64,000 bases of DNA from Bradyrhizobium frederickii (GCF_004570865.1 NZ_SPQS01000007.1:186001-250000), one strand, 5' to 3'; numbered from the stretch's first letter, positions 37,758 to 46,182 are shown. A program made the numbers and translations. Notes: a model not told the origin generated them from the letters alone.

Positions 37758-38408
37758 CTACCGGTTACCAGCCCCCTCCCCGCTCTTGCTTGGGTGTAGG
37801 TCTACGATCGCTTCCTCCAGAATGGTGGCAACCTCCAGCAGCGAGATCACCAGGCGCGGCATCCGCCTGAGCCTCTCGTCGACCGCGACGGCGAACAAAT
37901 CATTCCGCTTCCGGCTGCCGAGCAATCGCCACCGGCCAAAGGTGATCTTGTGGACGTTACCGGAGACAAATCCGACGGACGCCCACAATTGCTTCCATTC
38001 CAGCAAGAGCTCGCCAGCCATGCGATCCATCACGGCGGCGATCGCGATCAGATCCTCGATCGCGCCAGCAAGACCGCGTGCAGAGCTTCCCGGACCGTCT
38101 CCGTGGGAACGCTGCTCGCTCGACGCCCTGGGCGAGGGGGCCGCTCGCAATTCGGTGAGTTTTTCCACAAGCGCAGCGAAGCGAGAGCGGGCGGCGCGGA
38201 CGAGATCTTCCAGTAAAGCAAGATTGGCCTGCGCCGACTCCGACATGACCTGCGGTTTGATCGTCGTGAAATACATCAAATGCTCCGGAGAACCGACGTG
38301 AAAATTGAAGTGTTGCCAAAATCTAGGGTCACTCAAGCGGTGGCGCTTGAACATTCTCAGCCACGATTGATCAAAACGAGCCTGCAAGGAAATCGCGCGG
38401 GGCATCAA
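37758..38408 (-). CDS. hypothetical protein, 216 aa
   Basis: An open frame convergent with the permease and divergent from the AraC gene at 38461. The middle (SESAQANLALLEDLVRAARSRFAALVEKL) is a strong amphipathic helix, and the C-terminal part contains a second helix (LVISLLEVATILEEAIVDL). The distribution of bases resembles coding DNA, but no family is recognised. A phasin-like helical protein is conceivable but not supported. Start codons at 38408, 38405 or further inside are possible. Confidence 0.45.
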   Translation of the reverse strand: MMPRAISLQARFDQSWLRMFKRHRLSDPRFWQHFNFHVGSPEHLMYFTTIKPQVMSESAQANLALLEDLVRAARSRFAALVEKLTELRAAPSPRASSEQRSHGDGPGSSARGLAGAIEDLIAIAAVMDRMAGELLLEWKQLWASVGFVSGNVHKITFGRWRLLGSRKRNDLFAVAVDERLRRMPRLVISLLEVATILEEAIVDLHPSKSGEGAGNR

Positions 38409-38460
38409 AACCGAACGCAGACCGGGCCGATCGCTTTCGGCCGCTCATGGGGAGCAAATC

Positions 38461-39366
38461 ATGGCCGGTGACGGCCTTTTCGGCGATCGGCTTGCGAAGC
38501 TATTTCCAATGATCCAGGAGCCGAGCTCCGGCGTCGTCAAGTCGCTACAGAAAGGAACGTTCGCCGCAGCGCGAATGGCGTATTCCGGACCGGTCGGAGA
38601 TCCAACGTTGCCGTCACCTCCAGACGAGGCTTTCGCGCTTTGCCTTCGGCTGCGGAATCAGAGAGCCGAGACGTGGCTGGACGGTCGTCACGTGCCAAAG
38701 GGCGCCTTGAAGGACGAGACGAGCATCTACGATCTGCGATGTGAAACGATCGTTCACTTCTATGAGCCGTTCGATTTTCTCTATCTGTACCTGCCGCACA
38801 ACGCCCTAAGCGAGCTGGCAAACGAACTTGGTGTTGGTCGCGTTGAATATGACGTCGTCGGGGGTACGAACTCCCTCGATCCCATCCTGGCTCATTTGGG
38901 CGGTTGCCTTCTGCCGATGCTCGAAAGACCACATGAGGCCAATGAGCTGTTCGTGGGCCACGTCGCGATGGCGCTAAATATTCATTTCCTCAGGAAATAC
39001 GCAGTCAGCCAACCTCGCAATCGCTCTTACCGCAGTGGGTTGGCGCCATGGCAGCTTCGGACGGCAAAGGCATTGATGCGTCAGAATCTCAATGGGGAAA
39101 TTGCATTGGCACGGATCGCCAGCGAATGTGGCGTGTCAGCCGCCCACTTCGCTCGCGCTTTCAGAGTAAGCACGGGTACGCCGCCCCATCGGTGGTTGAT
39201 GAGTCAACGTATCGAGCAAAGCAAGGCTCTGCTGATAAACTCAACATCGTCGCTGACGGAAATTGCGATCAAATGCGGCTTCTCCGATCAAAGTCACTTC
39301 ACCAGAGTATTCTCGGCGGCTGTTGGCACCACACCGGGTCGCTGGCGACTGATCCGGAAGGACTAG
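38461..39366 (+). CDS. AraC-family transcriptional regulator
   Basis: A 301-residue regulator. A poorly conserved N-terminal sensor half (to about 190) is followed by the AraC DNA-binding domain with both helix-turn-helices (EIALARIASECGVSAAHFARAFRVSTGTPPHRWL and SLTEIAIKCGFSDQSHFTRVFSAAVGTTPGRWR). ATG at 38461 follows a GGGGAG. It sits alone between the hypothetical gene and a region of gene fragments; its target is unknown. Base composition is visibly less GC-rich than that of the 1-33 kb genes. Confidence 0.88.
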   Translation: MAGDGLFGDRLAKLFPMIQEPSSGVVKSLQKGTFAAARMAYSGPVGDPTLPSPPDEAFALCLRLRNQRAETWLDGRHVPKGALKDETSIYDLRCETIVHFYEPFDFLYLYLPHNALSELANELGVGRVEYDVVGGTNSLDPILAHLGGCLLPMLERPHEANELFVGHVAMALNIHFLRKYAVSQPRNRSYRSGLAPWQLRTAKALMRQNLNGEIALARIASECGVSAAHFARAFRVSTGTPPHRWLMSQRIEQSKALLINSTSSLTEIAIKCGFSDQSHFTRVFSAAVGTTPGRWRLIRKD

Positions 39367-39526
39367 CTAGGGTCCATACTCATCAACTCAGCATATAACT
39401 TCATTGAGCGCACGCGATCTCTTATGGTGTGTCAGGCGATCGAGCAACGCGGTCGTCTTCTTCATTGGCATCGTTGGGCAAGCGGCGCGGGCTACGCCCG
39501 TTGATGGGTCGAGTGTTCGGCGAGCC

Positions 39527-39850
39527 TCAGCTCGGTCTCACGAGTGTTTCACACGTTTTGCGGATGCGGTCACAAGCGGCACGCAAAACATCTGTGTCAA
39601 CTGCGTAGGCAATGCGCACGTATGGCGACATACCGAATGCGGCCCCGTGAACGACGCCGACACCCGCTTCGTTGAGAAGATAGGTGGCGACATCGAGGTC
39701 GTTCTCGATAAGCTTACCCGCCGGCGTCCGACAACCAAGTAAGCCAGCGACGTTGACGAAGACGTAAAAGGCGTATTCCGGTTCGGAGCAGCGAAAACCT
39801 GGCGTCGCATTGAGTGCCGAAATGCCGATGTCGGAAAAGCGACGCCTTCC
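39527..39850 (-). pseudogene. C-terminal fragment of a class I aspartate-type aminotransferase
   Basis: The minus strand reads LNATPGFRCSEPEYAFYVFV then AGVGVVHGAAFGMSPYVRIAYAVD and a final helix ending in TGA at 39527. This is the small C-terminal domain of AspC-like PLP enzymes, including the SPYxRIAYA motif whose Arg binds the substrate carboxylate. The PLP-binding lysine domain is absent upstream, where another gene ends at 39885. Gene remnant. Confidence 0.75.
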
Positions 39851-39884
39851 TTTGCAGCGGCTCGGCAAGGCTCCATGTCCGAAG

Positions 39885-40331
39885 CTAACCGCCGGCGGGG
39901 GATGTGTTCGCCTGCAGTTCGCGCTCGGTGAGCGGAATGCTCAGCACCAATGACGTCCGTTCATCGTCAAACCAGTGGCTGATCCGGCCGCAGAGATCTT
40001 TTGCAAGGCGATGGGCGATCTCGAGGCCCCGAATGGGCCTCGCCGGTTCGGCACCGTTGTCCGAGACCGTGCAGTGAAGGAAATCCGCCTCGTGCATCAG
40101 CTCGATCTCTATATTGGCTTGTTCATCGAACCGGGCGTAGCGAGCCGCATTCGACACGAGCTCGCTGACAATGAGCTCCAATCGCGAACAACGATCGGAC
40201 TGCATCAGAAGGCAGCCGCTGGCAAGGAACACGCGCACCTTGACTCTGCCCAATCCCGAGAGTTCGACTGGGACACCGAGTTTGCGCAGGCGTTTGGCCG
40301 CATCGATCAGGTCGTGGCTGTTTGGCGTCAT
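39885..40331 (-). CDS. small histidine-kinase-like ATPase domain protein
   Basis: A 148-residue protein consisting of little more than a HATPase_c fold: LELIVSELVSNAARYA (N box), HCTVSDNGAEP (G1-like) and a C-terminal strand VLSIPLTERE. It is clearly related to the last 150 residues of the protein at 41257-42069 (LIDAA...RKxG; TEREQQAN versus TERELQAN) but lacks that protein's N-terminal dimerisation/His part. It may be an anti-sigma-like ATPase or a truncated paralogue. ATG at 40331 is the only plausible start. Confidence 0.65.
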   Translation of the reverse strand: MTPNSHDLIDAAKRLRKLGVPVELSGLGRVKVRVFLASGCLLMQSDRCSRLELIVSELVSNAARYARFDEQANIEIELMHEADFLHCTVSDNGAEPARPIRGLEIAHRLAKDLCGRISHWFDDERTSLVLSIPLTERELQANTSPAGG

Positions 40332-40748
40332 TTCGTACCAAGCCTCGCGTCAGGCACGCATCGCGCGTGTTTCTTGATCGCTACTGCGGCAGAAATCGTC
40401 CTTCGGCAGCAGTCACTGCATCATCTGCCGCGGTGACCCAAGAATACACTCGTCCCCGGTATGCGCTGCTAAACCTTGGCTTAGGCGCATTCAGCTCAAG
40501 CAAATGCCACGGGTGCAGCGATGGTGGTAGCGGCGTGTTGCCAATGCCATGACGTGTGCTTTCACACCGTTCCGAAAGTGCGCGACGGGCGGCACGCAGG
40601 CGAGCGCTTCGCTGCGCTCGCCACATGATCGCTTGCCCATGGGTCGAATGAGCGCGGCCAGCGGTCGAGCGCTCGGAAGTTTGCTGAAGCAGCAGGACGA
40701 TCGATCCGTCTCGCCGCAAGTGCTCGGGACGCCCCGATCATGCAACGG
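40332..40748. other. intergenic region without a convincing gene
   Basis: About 417 bases between the small ATPase and the Gly/Pro-rich protein. Several short open frames exist on both strands but none has an SD, a family resemblance or coding-like composition. Confidence 0.4.
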
Positions 40749-41228
40749 CTAATCGCAGACCAGGACTCGCCTGTGGCGCCCGTAGACGTAATAGCAGTCG
40801 TCGGAATAGCCGTAGCGAGAGCGGCCATAGCCATGTCCCGCATAGGCTCCGGCGGCGTAAGCTCCGGCAACGTACGCTGCCCGATAGCCGTGATACGATC
40901 TGCCACCCCAACGGCCATAGCCGCCCGACGACACGCGCCCGGTTACCAGTGCGCGCCGGCTGGCTCCAACGGCCGCGAAATTGCCGCGCGGGCCAGCGGC
41001 CGCGCCGAGGCGGGGACCCGGCCCAGGGGCGCCGGCACGCATGCCACCGCCCGCCCCGATCGGAGGAGGTCCACCAAGCCCGGGAGCGCCTCCGGCTGGA
41101 ACGGGAGGCGGGCCCATAGCCGCCATGGGCGGAGGCGGCGGAAATTGCGCGAGCGATGCAGTCGGCGCCAGCGCGATCGACACCAGCACCGCACCGAATG
41201 AGAGCATGACGAGTGTGTTGCGAGACAT
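40749..41228 (-). CDS. secreted Gly/Pro-rich protein, 159 aa
   Basis: AAAGGAG lies seven bases before ATG. Residues 1-27 form a signal peptide (NTLVMLSFGAVLVSIALAPTASLA). The mature protein is low complexity: QFPPPPPMAAMGPPPVPAGG, then glycine-rich stretches, then a C-terminal Tyr/Gly/Arg segment (GGYGRWGGRSYHGYRA ... YGYSDDCYYVYGRHRRVLVCD) with two cysteines. Such rhizobial proteins are presumed cell-surface or periplasmic; no enzyme fold is apparent. It lies 28 bases after the kinase-like gene, probably co-transcribed. Confidence 0.72.
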   Translation of the reverse strand: MSRNTLVMLSFGAVLVSIALAPTASLAQFPPPPPMAAMGPPPVPAGGAPGLGGPPPIGAGGGMRAGAPGPGPRLGAAAGPRGNFAAVGASRRALVTGRVSSGGYGRWGGRSYHGYRAAYVAGAYAAGAYAGHGYGRSRYGYSDDCYYVYGRHRRVLVCD

Positions 41229-41256
41229 GGTGTACTCCTTTGCGTTCCGGTTGAAT

Positions 41257-42069
41257 CTAGTGGGGCGACACCGGCGGGTCCTTGGCCGGCTGCGCTTGGG
41301 TGGGATCTGGAGTGGGCCTGCTTGCGGCAGCACAATCGACGTGAGCCGAGGCCGTCGTTCCCCCGCGAGAGACCACGACGGAAGGGCTCCTTCTGGACCG
41401 CCGTGGAGACCTCATGCGACGCACCGCCATTTTCCAGTTCGCCTGTTGCTCCCGCTCCGTCATCCGAAACGACAGCACGACCGATGTGAACTCCGTTCCG
41501 ATACCGATTTCGACCCGGCCCAAGAGCCCCATGGCCAGATCGTTGCTGATGCGCAGCTCGCGCCCGGCCGCAACGCGTGTCGAACTCGACCCGTTGTCCA
41601 AAACGACGCAATTCACCAGTGCCCCGATACGGGACAGTTTGACCTTGATCTCCCCAGCGCGTCCGTCGAAGCATGCATTCCTTGCCGCGCTTCCAATGAG
41701 ATCGTGCACGATCAGTCCTGCCCGCCAGCAGCGTTCCGCTTCCAGAGGGATCGACTCGGTGGCGAATCCCAGGCGAATGTTCATCTGATCCAGCATGGAT
41801 CGGCGAAGCGCAGCGCCCATCTTGCGGATGTAAACTGCAGCATCGATGAGGGTTTGGCTCTCAGGCACGATCAAGGCGCGATGGACGTCGGCTTGCCCAT
41901 GCAGCAGCTCGACGACGTCGCTCAAGGCGGCTTTCGTCTCCGCCGCTTCGGCGCGCACGGCCGCGGCCGAGACGATATTGATGGCGGCGGTAAGCCCGTT
42001 CCCAACTCGCTGCTGCAGCTCACGCAAGAGGATGCCTCCAGCTGTCAGATCTGGACTGAACGCAGTCAC
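41257..42069 (-). CDS. histidine-kinase-like protein with HWE/HisKA_2-like N-terminus
   Basis: A 270-residue protein starting at GTG 42069 with a near-perfect GAGGAGGTG upstream. Residues 15-60 (LLRELQQRVGNGLTAAINIVSAAA) resemble the dimerisation helix of HWE/HisKA_2 kinases, where LxHRVKN normally carries the phospho-His; here that His is replaced by Gln (QQRV). An ATPase-like part follows (GLIVHDLIGSAARNACFD, NCVVLDNGSSS, LSFRMTEREQQAN), then a basic, proline-rich tail. With the His missing, autophosphorylation at this position is not expected. The frame open to 42198 is ignored. Confidence 0.7.
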   Translation of the reverse strand: MTAFSPDLTAGGILLRELQQRVGNGLTAAINIVSAAAVRAEAAETKAALSDVVELLHGQADVHRALIVPESQTLIDAAVYIRKMGAALRRSMLDQMNIRLGFATESIPLEAERCWRAGLIVHDLIGSAARNACFDGRAGEIKVKLSRIGALVNCVVLDNGSSSTRVAAGRELRISNDLAMGLLGRVEIGIGTEFTSVVLSFRMTEREQQANWKMAVRRMRSPRRSRRSPSVVVSRGGTTASAHVDCAAASRPTPDPTQAQPAKDPPVSPH

Positions 42070-42182
42070 GGCACACCTCCTCAAGGCAGCTCGAACAGGG
42101 GGAGCGAAAGGCCGCTCTCGGCGGCACGCACCGAGCGCCTGCGATAAACGGCGGGTGAGAGGTGATCGAGTACACCATTGTC

Positions 42183-42217
42183 TTGTTCGACAGAACAATT
42201 ATACTATACCGTATAGT
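42183..42217. promoter_or_regulatory. two adjacent palindromes, probable TetR operators
   Basis: TTGTTCGACAGAACAA (42183-42198, perfect 6-bp arms) is followed by ACTATACCGTATAGT (42203-42217, perfect 7-bp arms with one central base). They lie in the divergent region between the kinase-like gene and the TetR gene at 42297. ACTATAC-type palindromes are typical of autoregulated TetR genes. Confidence 0.6.
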
Positions 42218-42296
42218 TTCTTTATCTTGCGGCTTTCCGAAGGGGAATCAACACTTGAAACGACGCGCGCACAAACATGTGATCGGAACATCGAAC

Positions 42297-42998
42297 ATGG
42301 TCAGTCGGAGGAGCCCCAAACGTGGGAGACCGCTCAAGGATGATGCCGGAGGCGTCCAGGTGCGGATTCTCGATGCGGCTCAACAGCTTTTTCTGGCCAA
42401 GGGCTACCGGAGCTCGAGCATCGACGAGATTTCCGAGCTCGCGCCTGCGAGCAAGCCGACCATCTATGCCCACTTCCCTGGAAAGCAGGCGCTATTTGCC
42501 GCAGTGATGTCCCGCACCATCGACGGATTGACGGATTTCCATGGCTTCATGCTGGAGGGCCGCACGGTCGAGGACAAGCTCACGAGCCTTGGGACCGCAA
42601 TTGTCGACAGTGTCATCGACGAATCGCTGGGCGTGGTGCGGGCGACGATCGCCGAGGCGCAGCGCTTTCCTGAATTGAGCCGCAATTTTCATGACGCCGC
42701 GCGCGAACGTTCCGTGCGCGCTGTTTCTCGGCTCCTGAGTGAAGCCGACCGAGAGAGGGCGCGCGACCCCGAGGCGCCCATCCACACGAGACGGCGTCAG
42801 GATACCGCCCAGATTTTCCTAGACCTGATCCTCCTTCCCATACTCCTTCGATCGCTCCATGGTGAGCGGCCGGCAGAGTTGAGATCGGAGTTGGCGAGCT
42901 TCATTAAAGATCGGGTCGGCTTTTTCCTTTCGGCCTGCGAGCCTGACCGGCCACACCGGCACAAGCGGGCGCGCGCAAATCGACCGTCCCCGAGCTGA
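42297..42998 (+). CDS. TetR-family regulator
   Basis: A 233-residue regulator. The HTH lies at residues 24-65 (ILDAAQQLFLAKGYRSSSIDEISELAPASKPTIYAHFPGKQALF), with a helical C-terminal domain (ATIAEAQRFPELSRNFHDAA) of the AefR/AcrR type common in efflux control, and a basic tail (RPHRHKRARANRPSPS). ATG at 42297 is used; a TTG at 42255 with AGGGG upstream would add 14 basic residues. Palindromes at 42183-42217 suggest autoregulation. No efflux genes are next to it. The last 95 bases overlap the convergent TetR gene. Confidence 0.85.
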   Translation: MVSRRSPKRGRPLKDDAGGVQVRILDAAQQLFLAKGYRSSSIDEISELAPASKPTIYAHFPGKQALFAAVMSRTIDGLTDFHGFMLEGRTVEDKLTSLGTAIVDSVIDESLGVVRATIAEAQRFPELSRNFHDAARERSVRAVSRLLSEADRERARDPEAPIHTRRRQDTAQIFLDLILLPILLRSLHGERPAELRSELASFIKDRVGFFLSACEPDRPHRHKRARANRPSPS

Positions 42999-43566
42999 GT
43001 CCCGGCTCGCCGGCCAGCGCAACCGCGCAAAAGCTCATCATTTCTTCGAAGGTTGGCCGAACGGACATCGCCTTGATCCGCAATGGGCTAAGGTAGGTAT
43101 CCATCGCTTCCAACAAGCAGCATGTCAGCGTCATCGGGCTACCCGAACGGAGCTCACCGCTCACCTGCCCTGCTTCTATCAGCGGACGTACGACGCCACG
43201 TACACGGTCCGCGTGAGACAGGGCGACCTGCCAATTCTCGCGCGCCGCGAGGGCCACGAGCTCGTGCAGCCCACCGGCGTTCGCGGCGCGATCTGCGTGC
43301 ATCTGCGAGATGAGCGCCAGCAAGACATTCAGGCGCTGCAGTGCCGAACCGCTGCGTTGCGCCGCCAGTGTGGCCGTCGCGGCGACCTCATCGAGGAGCG
43401 TCCCAACGACCATTTCTTCGATTGCCCGTCTCGAAGCGAAGAAGCGATAGACGTTTGCCGGAGACATCGAGGCCTCGCGCGCTATGTCGGCGACAGTGGT
43501 CTTCCGGTAGCCGACCTGACGGTACAGCCGCATAGCTGACTCCACGATCCGGCCGCAGGCCTCCAA
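42904..43566 (-). CDS. TetR-family regulator, convergent, TTG start
   Basis: About 220 residues. The HTH (IVESAMRLYRQVGYRKTTVADIAREASMSPANVYRFFASRRAIEE) begins almost at the N-terminus and the ligand domain follows (YLSPLRIKAMSVRPTFEEMM). The only in-frame start with a good signal is TTG at 43566, eight bases after AGGAGG; the frame runs open to 43884 but that part has no protein character. It is of the type often linked to RND efflux in rhizobia. It overlaps the opposing TetR gene by 95 bases at the 3' end. Confidence 0.78.
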   Translation of the reverse strand: MEACGRIVESAMRLYRQVGYRKTTVADIAREASMSPANVYRFFASRRAIEEMVVGTLLDEVAATATLAAQRSGSALQRLNVLLALISQMHADRAANAGGLHELVALAARENWQVALSHADRVRGVVRPLIEAGQVSGELRSGSPMTLTCCLLEAMDTYLSPLRIKAMSVRPTFEEMMSFCAVALAGEPGLSSGTVDLRAPACAGVAGQARRPKGKSRPDL

Positions 43567-43652
43567 CTCTCTCGCCTCCTGCTTGGACGATTCGAGCGTC
43601 GTCCCAAGGCTGCGCGTCTGACAATTAATCCCCTTTGGCCCACATCTCGGAA

Positions 43653-43823
43653 TCACTCGTTCTTCTCTTCCAGCCTGGTGCACACGTTTCCGAACGCTTC
43701 TTCGGAAGGATCGCAGACGATCCGGCTCCAGCGTCGGCAGAGCCGGGCAATCGCATCCTTCGAGAACAGCACGGTGATCCTGTTCTGCGTCGCCGCGCAA
43801 ATCCACTGGGCCGTGGGGAGCAG
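43653..43823 (-). CDS. possible small ORF or gene fragment, about 56 codons
   Basis: The minus strand reads QWICAATQNRITVLFSKDAI, ARLCRRWSRIVCDPSEEAF and a charged end LEEKNE. The frame is closed on both sides and coding-like, but no good ATG or SD is seen, so it may be the end of a degraded gene. No family recognised. Confidence 0.25.
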   Translation of the reverse strand: MLPTAQWICAATQNRITVLFSKDAIARLCRRWSRIVCDPSEEAFGNVCTRLEEKNE

Positions 43824-43882
43824 CCTCTAAACAATGGTTTACCGGGCCCCTTGCCTGCCCGTCGCTACGCCGACGCGAGCTC

Positions 43883-43916
43883 AAAAAAAGAGCCGACAGC
43901 GATACGCTGTCGGCTC
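43883..43916 (-). terminator. rho-independent terminator on the minus strand
   Basis: A perfect 12-bp stem GAGCCGACAGCG / CGCTGTCGGCTC with an ATA loop. Read on the minus strand it is followed by seven T. It must end a leftward transcript coming from the 43942-44725 region. Confidence 0.9.
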
Positions 43917-43941
43917 AAGTGACCCGTCGGAACTGTCGCCA

Positions 43942-44136
43942 TCATCGGCGCACGCTCCGGAGCGTCTCGGGAGGAGAGGCGCTTTGCGGGTCTAGCGTCG
44001 AGACCAGCGTCGTTCGGCGGAACGAGGCTGGAACGTTCGACAAAACAACTCTAACGTGGACGCCCCTTCGGCTCTTGTACGGAGTTGTCGCAACCGTTGC
44101 GTCGTATTTTTCCCACGCAAGGTCCGGCCAGAACAT
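43942..44136 (-). CDS. possible small protein, 64 aa
   Basis: The frame begins MFWPDLAWEKYDATVATTPY and ends PPETLRSVRR, 25 bases before the strong leftward terminator at 43883. Only a weak CAGG lies before ATG and no family is recognised. Its position between the AraC gene and a dedicated terminator is the main argument for reality. Otherwise the 43567-44248 stretch shows no gene. Confidence 0.35.
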   Translation of the reverse strand: MFWPDLAWEKYDATVATTPYKSRRGVHVRVVLSNVPASFRRTTLVSTLDPQSASPPETLRSVRR

Positions 44137-44248
44137 CCTGGAAATAGCCGCAGCGTCATGCGCGAAACCTCCGCGATGGTCACAGGTGGCGCCAGAACAA
44201 CACGAGTGTGGCGGCTGAAGCCGGCGGTCGTTCTCGCCTCGAGCCGCA

Positions 44249-44725
44249 TCACGAGGTGAGGCAACGATAGTCGCGCGGAGACATTCCCACTCGCTGACGA
44301 AATCGTCTCGCGCAGTGACTTTGGTCCACAAATCCGGCAGCCAGGGCAATCTCCGACAAGCCCATGTCGCTACCGGACAGCAGCCGCATCGCGAGCTCCA
44401 CGCGTTGCCGCATCAAGTATTCGTGCGGGGTGGTGCCCATGGTCCGCTTGAACGCTCTCACAAAGTAGCACACCGACAAGTTGGCAATTCCCGCCAGCGT
44501 CTTGATGCTGATGCGCTGTTCGATGTGACCATCGACAAATTCACAGATTCTCCGCACCGTCCGCGGCGGGAGTCCACCGCACGCGCGCACCTTGGGCGCG
44601 CGCGAGCTACCATCCTCGGCCGCGCCGCCATTCGGCAAGACGAGTGCAGGCGGAGCGATGTGCCCATCGCAAGCGCGCCAATGAAGGGGTAGACTATCGC
44701 TGATCTGCTCGTCCAACATCGTCAT
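44249..44725 (-). CDS. AraC-type DNA-binding protein, short
   Basis: A 158-residue protein made of a 50-residue nondescript N-terminus and a complete AraC double HTH (ISIKTLAGIANLSVCYFVRAFKRTMGTTPHEYLMRQRVELA and LSEIALAAGFVDQSHCARRFRQRVGMSPRDYR). There is no effector-binding domain, so activity may be set by expression level, as in MarA/SoxS-type regulators. It is upstream of the 64-aa frame and the leftward terminator. Confidence 0.83.
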   Translation of the reverse strand: MTMLDEQISDSLPLHWRACDGHIAPPALVLPNGGAAEDGSSRAPKVRACGGLPPRTVRRICEFVDGHIEQRISIKTLAGIANLSVCYFVRAFKRTMGTTPHEYLMRQRVELAMRLLSGSDMGLSEIALAAGFVDQSHCARRFRQRVGMSPRDYRCLTS

Positions 44726-44928
44726 TGTGACGCGCCCGCTGATGTGTGGTGATCACTCGCTCGACGCAACACCGGCCCCAACCACGGGGCGGGATGCCTT
44801 CATCCAGGCCTCATTCGGTTGATGGCGAAATCGTATTCTCGGCGGCGACGCAAGCAAGTAAGCCAAGGCCGCAACGCTTCGCCCATTGGATTATCGAGGC
44901 ACGGCTCGTGTGCGCGAGGCCAACGCGC

Positions 44929-45327
44929 TCATGGATGCTGGTCGGGCGGTTCGGCGCGCTGCACGGCAGAGCCGAGACATCGCTCAAGATGTTCGTCATC
45001 CACGGGTTTGCAGAGATAGCAGTGGACACCATCCTTCAAGGCCCGATCCCGCACGACCTCATCCGGATATGCTGTGACCAGGATCGTCGGGATCCTGTAT
45101 CCGGCATCCTTGAGGTGCCTGTGGAGTTCAGGCCCGGTCATGCCAGGCATGTTGACGTCGGCGACGAGGCACGCCGTCCTGTCGACGAAGGGCGACGCCA
45201 AGAAGCTTGCCGCCGATGGGAAGTCCACGACCGTATAGCCGAGCAACGTTATCAGTTTTTGCATGGACTCGCGAAAAGGATCATTGTCCTCGACGACCGC
45301 AATGACCTTATCGTCCCTGTTCGGCAT
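44929..45327 (-). CDS. single-domain response regulator (CheY/FixJ-receiver type)
   Basis: A 132-residue receiver domain with no output. Acidic pocket (AVVEDNDPFRESMQ), phospho-acceptor Asp57 (CLVADVNMPGMTG), Thr (LVTAYP) and Lys107 (LCKPVD) are all present. ATG at 45327 is chosen as homology starts immediately; a longer frame runs to 45405. It is divergent from the FixJ-like regulator at 45544, sharing a 216-base promoter region. It is a likely phosphate sink or competing target for the kinases encoded at 50-59 kb. Confidence 0.82.
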   Translation of the reverse strand: MPNRDDKVIAVVEDNDPFRESMQKLITLLGYTVVDFPSAASFLASPFVDRTACLVADVNMPGMTGPELHRHLKDAGYRIPTILVTAYPDEVVRDRALKDGVHCYLCKPVDDEHLERCLGSAVQRAEPPDQHP

Positions 45328-45543
45328 AGCGATTCCAGGCCGTTGGCTCGCCAGCGCACTGCGCGCAAGCATGCACCCTCCACTCTCCGCCTTGAGTTGC
45401 GACAAAGCAATGCCGCCCGCTCTAAGCTATGGCTTATGGCAGCTTGGCAGCCCCCGCCAGGCCGAGGGGCTGTTCTTGCGGAAGGATTGTGGGTAAGATT
45501 GCGTGCGGGGACAACGCGGTACCCCTCCAACTCAGGTGCAGAG

Positions 45544-46182
45544 ATGCTGGACGCGACTCCCCGTGTCTTGATCATCGATGACGATGCGGAATTTCGCGAT
45601 TCGGTCGGAAGGCTCCTGCGGACCGTGGGACTCGACACCCGCCAGTTCTCTTGCGTCTCCGACTTCATGAGCTCCGGCGAAATCACGGATGGCCCTACTT
45701 GTCTTCTCGTGGACGTGAGGATGCCGGGGCGGAGCGGCCTCGACCTCCAGCGTGAGCTTGCCGCCGCGCACAAGGATCTTCCCATCATCTTCATCACCGC
45801 GCACGGCGATATTCCGATGACCGTGCGCGCGATGAAGGGGGGCGCCATCGAATTCCTGACCAAGCCGTTTCGTGATCAGGATCTCCTCGACGCGATCGAA
45901 ATGGGCCTCGCGCGGGATCGGTCCCGGCGGGAAAATGAAAAGGCGCTTGAAGCACTCAGGCAGCGTTTTGAAACGCTCAGCCCGCGCGAGCGTGAGATCA
46001 TGATCCAGGCCACCGCCGGCCGCCTCAACAAGCAGATCGCCAACGACGTCGGCATCGCTGAATCCACGGTGAAGGTGCATCGGACCAATCTAATGCGGAA
46101 GATGAAGGCGCGCTCGCTCCCCGAGCTTAGCCGAATGGCCGATACCTTGGGACTCGTCCCGGAGAAGGTGCAGCGCTCCTGA
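45544..46182 (+). CDS. FixJ/NodW-family response regulator
   Basis: A 212-residue two-domain activator. Receiver: IIDDDAEFRDSVG, phospho-Asp57 in CLLVDVRMPGRSG, ITAHGD, Lys107 in FLTKPFRD. The LuxR-type HTH follows (LSPREREIMIQATAGRLNKQIANDVGIAESTVKVHRTNLMRKM). All phosphotransfer residues are intact. ATG at 45544 follows AGGTGCAGAG; the long frame open to 44746 is antisense to the receiver gene. No kinase is adjacent; the two FixL-like kinases in the operon ending at 47667 are the nearest candidates. Confidence 0.9.
   Translation: MLDATPRVLIIDDDAEFRDSVGRLLRTVGLDTRQFSCVSDFMSSGEITDGPTCLLVDVRMPGRSGLDLQRELAAAHKDLPIIFITAHGDIPMTVRAMKGGAIEFLTKPFRDQDLLDAIEMGLARDRSRRENEKALEALRQRFETLSPREREIMIQATAGRLNKQIANDVGIAESTVKVHRTNLMRKMKARSLPELSRMADTLGLVPEKVQRS

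Noticed and set aside
37758..38408. Phasin identity for the 216-aa hypothetical protein
   Set aside because: Only a generic amphipathic helix supports it; the family pattern is not visible.
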